64,000 nt of DNA, from the NCBI GenBank assembly GCA_018883325.1, contig VEQH01000005.1, positions 45,698 through 109,697 of the forward strand, read 5' to 3'. How positions within the stretch are numbered: the first letter of the stretch is position 1; every line of letters begins with the position of its first letter. Position numbers and translations under genes: made by a program. The DNA is from Flavobacteriales bacterium. GTDB lineage: Bacteria; Bacteroidota; Bacteroidia; Flavobacteriales_D; Crocinitomicaceae. A model generated the notes under the pieces. The model was not told the origin of the DNA and searched no databases. It worked only from the letters and a program-made list of their open reading frames with translations. This document shows positions 1 to 8,600 of this stretch, one piece after another.

Positions 1-1
1 T

Positions 2-670
2 CGTTTTATGCGTGCAAATATGTCCACACAAAAAGATTTGTACAACAAGCTAATCATCAAACGCAACATCACGATGGCGAACAAAGTTGATTCAGTTTTA
101 AAGACTAAAACCAGTTTGTTTTGTGCCGTTGGAGCTGGACATTTGGCAGGTTCTGAAGGAATTATAAATTTATTGCGTTCAAAAGGTTACCGCCTGCGAC
201 CAGTTTTATGGACTATTTCTGAAATAGCAATTCCAGCAAAAAAATCAGTTAAATCAAAACGAAACTATGTCTTTAATGACGAAACATCTGGAATTATTGC
301 CAATTTCCCGGGTCAACCTTATTCAAAAAGAAGAAGTGACGGTAGTTTACTTTTAAAATACTGTGATTTTGGTCAAGGTAATACTTACGAAGTGGAAGTA
401 ATTCCCTACGATGAAAGTTTAAGTTTCGAGGAAATGGCTGCCATTTACATTGCTAGTCCTCCCAACTCGCCTTACAGTCGCAAAACGCTTGACGACGGAA
501 CGGAATTATTTATGGGTTTGTCTGACTCTTACCCTGAAGGATTAAGCTGGGTTCAAATTCAGATTAGCGAAGGTTACTTTGCTGTGTTAAAAACTTATGG
601 AGGCAATAAATTTATGCACTCCGACCGACCAAAGAAATTCTTTGAAAAAGTTTGGTTTGAGAAGTATTGA
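2..670 (+). CDS. TraB/GumN family protein, C-terminal part (5' end outside window)
   Basis: The frame is open back to the first bases of the window, so this is probably the 3' part of a longer gene and the ATG at 8 is probably internal. Residues about 10-65 match the end of the TraB/GumN family: an 'ITMANKVDSVL' segment, then 'AVGAGHLAGSEGIINLLRSKGY', the Gly-His signature of that fold. About 130 further residues follow that I do not recognise; they are rich in Tyr and Ser and look like a soluble beta-rich domain. The family consists of putative metal-dependent, peptidase-like proteins, often exported; the exact function is unknown. No signal peptide can be judged because the N-terminus is missing. 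Family assignment is fairly secure; function is not. Confidence 0.7.
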   Translation, partial: RFMRANMSTQKDLYNKLIIKRNITMANKVDSVLKTKTSLFCAVGAGHLAGSEGIINLLRSKGYRLRPVLWTISEIAIPAKKSVKSKRNYVFNDETSGIIANFPGQPYSKRRSDGSLLLKYCDFGQGNTYEVEVIPYDESLSFEEMAAIYIASPPNSPYSRKTLDDGTELFMGLSDSYPEGLSWVQIQISEGYFAVLKTYGGNKFMHSDRPKKFFEKVWFEKY

Positions 671-720
671 TTTAAAGGTTAATGTAACCTCAATTCCTAT
701 TGTAAAATTGAAATAAAATC

Positions 721-1193
721 ACTGATTATAAAAAGATTCCTCCCGAAGGTCGGAACGACACTGCGTTTGGGACAAGTAGCGAAAATGCTTTGCATTTTCG
801 AATTTCCTTCCCAATTCATAAGTCATTCCGAGGGAAACGAGGAATCTTATTGGATGTCTTTTCATCTTTAGTTTCTTGAAAATAAATAACTGATTATAAA
901 GAGATTCCTCCCGAAGGTCGGAACGACACTGCGTTTGGGGCAAATGGCGAAAATGCTTCGCATTTTCGAATTCCCCACCTAATTCATAAGTCATTCCGAG
1001 GGAAACGAGGAATCTTATTGGATGTCTTTTTATCTTTAGTTTCTTGAAAATAAATCACTGATTACCAAAAATTTCTTTCGAAGGTCGGAAGGACACTGCG
1101 TTTGGGACAAGTAGCGAAAATGATTCGCATTTTCACATTCCCCACCCAATTCATGGGTCATTCCTAGGGAAACGAGGAATCTTATTGGATGTC
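721..1193. repeat. Three tandem 168-bp repeats with internal hairpins
   Basis: This fills most of the 600-bp gene-free stretch between 670 and 1271. Units start at 721, 889 and 1057 (each begins 'actgatta'). The first two are complete at 168 bp; the third stops near 1193 and has diverged more. Each unit contains a perfect or near-perfect hairpin 'cgaaaatgc..gcattttcg', and longer outer arms in which 'gattcctc' near the start pairs with 'gaggaatc' near the end. Unit sequences are highly alike. The reading frame across it on the minus strand is simply the translated repeat and is not a credible gene. It resembles the dispersed, structured intergenic repeats seen in many Flavobacteriales genomes; no transposase is present. 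Confidence 0.85.
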
Positions 1194-1270
1194 AACAAAG
1201 AGCAAGCGTCTGTAACCTTTGTCACTTTTCAGCAAGATTAGTAGTTGTACTTTCGTCAAAAATTATAACT

Positions 1271-1663
1271 ATGAAAAACAGATTTATAGTAAGCTTCGCT
1301 GTATTGTTTTTGGCATTGATGAATTCTTGCACAAGTAATTCGCAAGTGGCAAATGGATTTAAAAACATTTCTCAAACAGAATTTCAAAAACTCGCAAAAG
1401 AATCAAATACGATTGTTATTGATGTTCGTACGCCCGGAGAAGTTAAAGAAGGATACATTGATGGAGCAAAACTTTTCATTGATTATAACAGTAGTTCATT
1501 TGAATCCAAAATTGACAAATTAGACAAGTCAAAAAGCTATGTTGTTTATTGTCGCAGTGGCGGAAGAAGCGCAAGAGCATCCGAATTAATGGCTGCCAAA
1601 GGTTTCAAAGTTTACAATCTTGAAGGCGGAATCTCAAGCTGGACAGGAGTAATCAAAAAATAA
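1271..1663 (+). CDS. Rhodanese-like domain lipoprotein
   Basis: A 130-residue exported protein. Residues 1-20 form a hydrophobic signal ending in 'LMNSC', which fits a relaxed Bacteroidota lipobox with Cys as the lipidated residue. A single rhodanese domain follows: 'IVIDVRTPGEVKEGYIDGA' is the CH2A-type segment and 'VVYCRSGGRSARA' is the active-site loop, with Cys in the C-R-S-G-G-R-S motif. The domain ends with 'VYNLEGGISSW', also typical. Single-domain rhodaneses carry persulfide sulfur and can pass it to acceptors such as cyanide, thiols or partner proteins. The stop codon is one base before the start of the YeiH-type transporter, so the two are surely cotranscribed, which suggests a role in periplasmic sulfur-compound handling (inference). 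Confidence 0.9.
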   Translation: MKNRFIVSFAVLFLALMNSCTSNSQVANGFKNISQTEFQKLAKESNTIVIDVRTPGEVKEGYIDGAKLFIDYNSSSFESKIDKLDKSKSYVVYCRSGGRSARASELMAAKGFKVYNLEGGISSWTGVIKK

Positions 1664-1664
1664 A

Positions 1665-2645
1665 ATGTTTCCAAAAGTCCAAGATTTAAAAGGAATTATC
1701 AGTGCTGTCATTATCGGAATGGCAGCATTGTTTTTATCTGCTTATACTCCAAGTTATTTAAACAGTATTCTCATTGCTTTAATAATTGGTATCGTTTTAA
1801 ATAATCTTGTTGTAATTCCAAAAGATTTTGAGTCTGGATTGACTTTCACGAACAGTAAAATGTTGGAGCTTTCCATTATTTTTCTGGCTTTCAGTATCAA
1901 TTACGTTAGTGTTTCAAAATTAGGAGTCGGAAGTTTTTCGGCAATTTTGGTAACTGTATCGCTTGTGTTAGTTGCGATTATTTACTTTTCACGCGTTTTC
2001 AAATGTCCAACTTCAACAGGTTGGTTGATTGGTTTTGGCACCGCTATTTGTGGTTCATCGGCAATTGCTGCGCTTGCTCCGTCTGTTTCAAAAGATAAAG
2101 AAGATGTGGCAGTTTCGATGGCTGTTGTCAATCTTTATGGCTCAGTTGGAATGATTTTATTACCGTTGTTACTGCCCTATTTACAACTTTCGACCTATCA
2201 AATTGGATTATTAATTGGTGGTTCTTTACATTCAGTTGGAAACGTTGTGGGCGCTGGATATAGTATGTCTGATGACATTGGCGAAGTTTCAATGACCATC
2301 AAATTAGCACGCGTTGCTTTACTATCTCCTGCACTAATTTTCTTCAACTTTATGGTGAATCGAAGTGCCGTTAGTTCTTGGAAAGATTACATCAAACTAC
2401 CTTGGTATTTGATTGGTTTTTTCATTATTTCCATCCTTAGTTCTATTATTCCACCTTCAACAAATTTTATTGCTTCAATGGAATTTATTGGAAAAGTGGT
2501 TTTAACAATAGCAATGGCTGCGATTGGCTTAAAAGTAAGCTTCAAGAAACTTATTTCTTCAGGCAGAAAAGGAATTCTTTTTGGGCTATTTATTTTCGCA
2601 CTTCAGTTTTCGTTATTGCTTGGTTTTGCTTTCTTTTTAGTTTAA
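1665..2645 (+). CDS. YeiH family putative sulfate/sulfonate exporter
   Basis: A 326-residue integral membrane protein with about ten hydrophobic segments. It fits the YeiH/Cons_hypoth698 family (PF03601): the segment 'GFGTAICGSSAIAALAPSV' with the conserved Cys-Gly-Ser-Ser and the later 'GSLHSVGNVVGAG' are hallmarks. The family is annotated as a putative sulfate exporter and is often linked to sulfonate or taurine breakdown, but the substrate is rarely proven. Start codon ATG at 1665 lies one base after the rhodanese stop, which points to translational coupling. Rhodanese plus YeiH is a sensible pair for exporting oxidised sulfur. The gene converges with the giant adhesin gene, leaving only 19 bases between the stops. 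Confidence 0.88.
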   Translation: MFPKVQDLKGIISAVIIGMAALFLSAYTPSYLNSILIALIIGIVLNNLVVIPKDFESGLTFTNSKMLELSIIFLAFSINYVSVSKLGVGSFSAILVTVSLVLVAIIYFSRVFKCPTSTGWLIGFGTAICGSSAIAALAPSVSKDKEDVAVSMAVVNLYGSVGMILLPLLLPYLQLSTYQIGLLIGGSLHSVGNVVGAGYSMSDDIGEVSMTIKLARVALLSPALIFFNFMVNRSAVSSWKDYIKLPWYLIGFFIISILSSIIPPSTNFIASMEFIGKVVLTIAMAAIGLKVSFKKLISSGRKGILFGLFIFALQFSLLLGFAFFLV

Positions 2646-2664
2646 AACCCTACCCGACTCCAAC

Positions 2665-5600
2665 TTACCTAATCAATAGAATGTGACCTGTAACCGTAGC
2701 TCGTTTATCTGTTTCAATTTCTTTGAAGGTAATTTTCCAAGTATAAACTCCTTGCTGTGCATCTCTGCCTCCTAAACCATAAGTTCCATCCCAACCTACA
2801 GAAGCATCTTTTGAAACCCAAACTGTTTCTCCCCAACGGTTATAAATTGTAATTTCATAACTGAATGGATCAAATCCTGAAGTGAAAACTGGTGTGAACA
2901 CTTGATTAAATTCGTCTCCATCAGGTGTGAATGTATTTGGTACATAAAGTATAACTCCATCCTCTTTGTAAGGAATAAATACAGAATAAACATCCGTACA
3001 ACCTAAAGCCGATGTTACGGTTAACGTTACCGTGTGTCCATTGTTATTGTTTCCAAAAGTATGTGAAGGATTGATTTCGGTACTTGTGTTTCCATCTCCA
3101 AAATCCCAGAAATATGTATTTCCTCCAGTTGAAGCATTTGAGAAAGTAACAGTTTCAACCACCTGTGAGAATTTATTTGGATTCATTGTAAAGTAGGCAT
3201 TTGGAGCAGGAGAAACACAAATCGCGCTCGTTTGTGTTGCAGTTGCAGGACATCCATTTGTGCCAATTCCACTCAAAGTAACCGCATAACATCCCGGTTG
3301 GCTTAAAGTGTAATTTAAAGTTGAACTGTTTCCGATTACTGTATTATCAATTGACCAAGTAACTTGAGACAAGCCATTTGGTGCAATTAAGTTGAAATTT
3401 AATGGCGCACAACCTGTTGCTGAACTTACAGAAATAACTGGCGTTTCAGCAGTGGCGATTGTTAAAACAGTTGCAATTGATGTAGAAGTACAGGTTCCAT
3501 TGGAAACTGAAACGGTATAACTTCCAGCTTGTGTTGCTGCAAAAGTAGCATTCGTTGCACCTGGAATATCTACACCATTAAATTGCCATTGATAAGCCGT
3601 TCCATTTGAAGCGGTGAGCGTTAAACTTCCGCCTTGACAAATATAATTCACACCTCCAGCACTTGAAATTGTTGGTGTGTATAAAGAAATGGTGAATCCT
3701 GCAGAATTTACTGAACATAATCCATTGGATACAGCAACTGTATAAACTCCTGCTTGTGATGCAATTAGTGTTGCAGCTGTCTCCCCTGCAATTGGAGTTC
3801 CATTCAATGACCATTGATAGCTTGTTCCAGCAGTTGCTGTAAGAACAGTTGTTTGTCCTTGGCAAATTGTGGTAACTCCACCTGTTGAACTTATCGTTGG
3901 TGTAAAATTAGTTATCACAAAATTTGCAGCATTTACCGAACAATTTCCATTTGAAACCGAAACAGAATAAGTTCCTGCTTGCGTTGCTGAATAAGTTTGA
4001 TTTGTCGCACCAGCTATTGCCGTTCCATTGAGTTGCCATTGATAACTCGCACCTGTTGAAGCCGTAAGAACAATTGATGCTCCAGGGCAAATTGTATTGA
4101 CATTATTTGCTGATGAAAGCGTTGGAGTAAATACAGTTATTATGAATGCGGCAGTTGTTGAAACACAAGTTCCATTTCCAACTTGCACCGTATATAAACC
4201 TGCTTGCGTTGCTGAATAAGTACTCGAAGTTGCATTTGCTATTGGTGCTCCATTAAACAACCATTGATAACTTGTTCCATTTGTTACAGTTAATGGAAGC
4301 GTAGTTCCTGGACAAATCGTTGTGACATTATTTGTGCTAGAAATTACTGGAGTAAACATAGTAATTACAAAATTTGCTGATGTTGCAGTACATGTACCAT
4401 TTGTTACGGTCACAGAGTAGGTTCCTGCAGCAGTAGCGGTGTAAGTTTGATTTGTTGCACCAAAAATATTGGTACCATTCACTTGCCATTGATAGCTTGT
4501 CCCTGCGGATGCAGTTAAAACAATTGAAGTATTGGTACATAAAGTTGTATTTCCTCCCGGACTAGAAATAGTTGGAGTTAATGAAGTTAACACAAAAACA
4601 ACAGATGTTGACGTACACGATCCACTCGTAACTGAAACAGAATAAGATCCTCCTTGCGTTGCTGTATAAGTTTGATTTGTTGCACCAGGGATATTCGTAC
4701 CGTTTAAAAGCCATTGATATGCCGTTCCAGGTGATGAAGTCAATACTACACTTGTACCAGGACAAATCGTTGTTGCTCCGCCTGCGCTTGTTATTGTTGG
4801 TACAATTTCAGTAATAACAAAAGCTACAGAGGTTGAAGTACACGAAGTATTTACTGCATCTGTAACAATTACAGTGTATGATCCACCTTGCGTTGCTGTA
4901 TAAGTTTGATTTACAGCACCCGGAATATTAGTACCGTTTAATTGCCATTGATAATTAGTTCCAACGGATGAAGTTAAAACCAATGAAGAACCCGGACAAA
5001 GTGTTGTTGCCGAACCTGTACTAGTAATTGTTGGGATAATATCCGTAACAACAAATGCTGTCGAGGTAGAAGTACAGGTTCCACTTGTTACAATCACTGT
5101 GTAAGAGCCACCCTGAGTTATATCGTAAGTTTGATTTGTTGCGTTCGGAATGTTTGTTCCGTTTAATTGCCATTGATAGCTTGTTCCTGCTGATGCAGTT
5201 AAGGTCAAGGTTGAACCCGGACAAAGTGTTGTTGCTCCGCCTGCACTTGTAATTGCTGGAATCAATTCAGTGATTGTAAATAATGTTGAAGTTGAAGTAC
5301 AACCTGAAACTGTTGCTGTCACTGAATAATCACCTGGTTGAGTAACAGTAATTGTTTGATTCGTTTCTCCTGCAATTGGGTTTCCATTGAATAACCATTG
5401 ATAACTATCGGAAGGAGAAGCTGTTAAAACCAATGTCAATCCCGGACAAAGTGTTGTTGCACCACCTGTGCTTGTGATGGTTGGAACAATTTCTGTAACC
5501 ACAAAAGCAACAGAAGTTGAAGTACAAGTTGTATTCACGGCATCTGTAACAATCACTGTATAGGAACCACCTTGCGTTATGTCGTAAGTTTGATTAGTAG

Positions 5601-8600
5601 CTCCAGCGATATTTACACCATTTAACTGCCATTGATAGGAAATTCCTGGAGAAGAAGTTAAGGTCAAAGTCGAACCTGGGCAAAGTTGATTTGTTCCGCC
5701 AGCACTTGTTATTGTTGGAACAATTTCCGTCACTACATAAGCTACGGATGTTGAAGTACAAGCACCATCATTTACAATTACGGTATAACTTCCTCCTTGC
5801 GTTATGTCATAGGTTTGATTAGTAGCTCCAGCGATATTTGTTCCATTCAACTGCCATTGGTAGGAAATTCCGGGAGAAGAAGTCAATGTTAACGTCGAAC
5901 CTGGACATAAGGTTGTTGTTCCTCCAGCGCTTGTTATTGTTGGGATAATTTCTGTAATCGTGAATCCAACAGAAGTTGAAGTACAACCGCCATCTGTAAC
6001 GATTACAGTATAAACACCTTCTTGCGTTGCATCATACGTTTGATTGGTTGCTCCAACAATATTGACACCGTCCAATTGCCATTGATAACTTGTTGCAGAA
6101 CTTGCTGTTAAAGTCAAAGTTGAACCCGGACAAAGTGTTGTTGATCCGCCAGCACTTGTAATGGTTGGAATTAATTCTGTAACAGTAAATACAGATGAAG
6201 TTGAAGTACATCCAGAAATTACAGTTGTAACAGAATAATTTCCAGCACTTGTCACAACATAAGTTTGATTTGTTTCTCCTGCAATCGCCACTCCATTCAA
6301 TTCCCATTGATAACTTGTGGCAGGACTTGCTGTTAATGTTAAAGTTGAACCCGGACATAAAATTCCAGCTCCAGACGAACTTGTGATTGTAGGAACAATT
6401 TCTGTAACCACAAAAGCAACAGAAGTCGAAGTACAAGTAGTATTCACGGCATCTGTAACAATCACAGTGTAAGAACCACCTTGCGTTATGTCGTATGTTT
6501 GATTAGTAGCTCCAGCGATATTTACACCATTTAATTGCCATTGATAGGAAATTCCAGGAGAAGAAGTCAAAGTCAAAGTGGAACCCGGGCAAAGTTGATT
6601 TGTTCCGCCAGCACTTGTTATTGTTGGAACTATTTCCGTCACTACATAAGCAACAGATGTTGAAGTACAAGCACCATCATTTACAATTACTGTATAACTT
6701 CCTCCTTGCGTTATGTCGTAGGTTTGATTAGTAGCTCCAGCGATATTTACACCATTTAATTGCCATTGGTAGGAAATTCCGGGAGAAGAAGTCAACGTTA
6801 ATGTCGAACCTGGACATAAGGTTGTTGTTCCTCCAGCGCTTGTTATTGTTGGAACGATTTCAGTTACAACAAAATTATTTGATGTAGCCGTACAGGTTCC
6901 ATTTGAAGTTGTTACAGAATAAGTTCCTCCTTGCGAAACAGTTAAGGTTTGATTTGTTTCACCTGTTATGTTTACACCATTTAACATCCATTGGTAACTT
7001 GTCGCAGTATTTGCTGTAAGTGTTAAAGTGAAACCTGGACAAAGGGTTGTTGCATTATTTGTTGATGTAATTGTCGATTCAAAAACAGTTATTTGTACAG
7101 CCGTTGAAATTTGGTCACAAGTTGCATTTGAAACAGAAACAGTATATAAACCTGTTTGAGTTGCAGAATATGAATCTGTATTTGCTCCGGGAATCGGCGT
7201 TCCATTTAAAGACCAGCTAAATGTTGCTGTCGGATCTAAATAAGGTGTATTTGCAGTAAGCAAAATAGCATCGCCTTGACAAATTGTTGTGGATCCCGTT
7301 GTTGTGATATTAGCAACTAACTCTGAAACTAAGAAAGTTCCTGAACTTGCATCGCAACCATTAACATCAACCACTACAAGGTCATAAACTCCGGGCGTTG
7401 TTACAACAATTGAAGCTGTTGTTTCTCCAGTACTCCATAAATAACTTGTCGCTGGAGTTGATTGAAGTGTAACGCCTGCAGGAGGACATATTACCGATGA
7501 ACCATTTGCAGAAACAACAGGAGGTGTTGTATTATTAATATTGATAACTATTGGTGCAGATTCGCTCACACAACCATTCGGATCTGTGACTTCTACCGTA
7601 TAAGTTCCGGGTGTTGTAACTGGAATAGAAGCTGTCGTTTGCCCATCGCTCCAGAGGTAAGTCCCGCCACCAGATGTCGAAAGTGTAACTGTCTCACCAG
7701 CACAAATCACTGAATTTGTTGCAGCAATTAAAGGCGTCGCTACAGGAACAACCGTAATTGTTGTGTAATATGGTTTACTCCAACCACAACAAGATTCTTT
7801 AACTCGATAACGAATATTATAAGTTGTTGGTGTAGAAACTGTTGGCATTGTATAAGTTGCCGTTTGAGTTGTTTGTGTTGAAATTGGATTAGTCGCATCA
7901 TTGCTAAAAAGCACCCACTCCCAATTTGTTTCAGTTCCCCATGGATTTGCACCAATAGTAAAATTAGAACCAGAACAAACTGTTGAACTTGGATTTGTAA
8001 AATTTGCATTGGCTGGTCTTGTTCCATCAACAATGGCCAACCAATCTTGATAGGTGCCACCATTTGTTCCTACATCATGGAATCCAGCACTTGCGTAGTA
8101 TACAATAATTGGGTTAGAATTTAAAGTATAATTTGTTACTCCCAAGTTCACGTAATCCACTAAAGTTGAATTTGGTAAAGTCCACGAAGCTGGGTTAACA
8201 TTTGATAAAACGACCTCAGAATTTGAACAACCCTTACCGCTAACTGGGTGAGATAAATTTATCGTTGTAGGATTTGGAATTGATGTTGAAGGATTTGAGA
8301 AAGTACCATTTACAACCATGTGAACATTTAGACCACTTGCACCTGGTTGACCGTTTCCGCCGTTTCCACCATTTCCTCCTCGTCCACCTTGACCACCTGC
8401 ACCAACTTCTGTAGAACCAGAACATACCCTACCTGTTCCACAAAGTCCACCGTTTGAACCCAATGAACCACCAGAAGATGTTGAGGTATTATTTCCACCA
8501 CCACCACAACCACCATTTCCTCCCGAACCACCAGTACCGCCAGTACCTGGAGCTCCACCACTTGGTGCAATTCCTGAAACGTTAATCGTAATATCTTGAA

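Noticed and set aside
719..994. 91-residue minus-strand reading frame over the tandem repeats
   Set aside because: It is the repeat translated twice, with no start signal or sensible protein features.
721..1193. CRISPR or rRNA-like repeat
   Set aside because: Units are 168 bp in direct tandem without spacers, and no rRNA signature is present.
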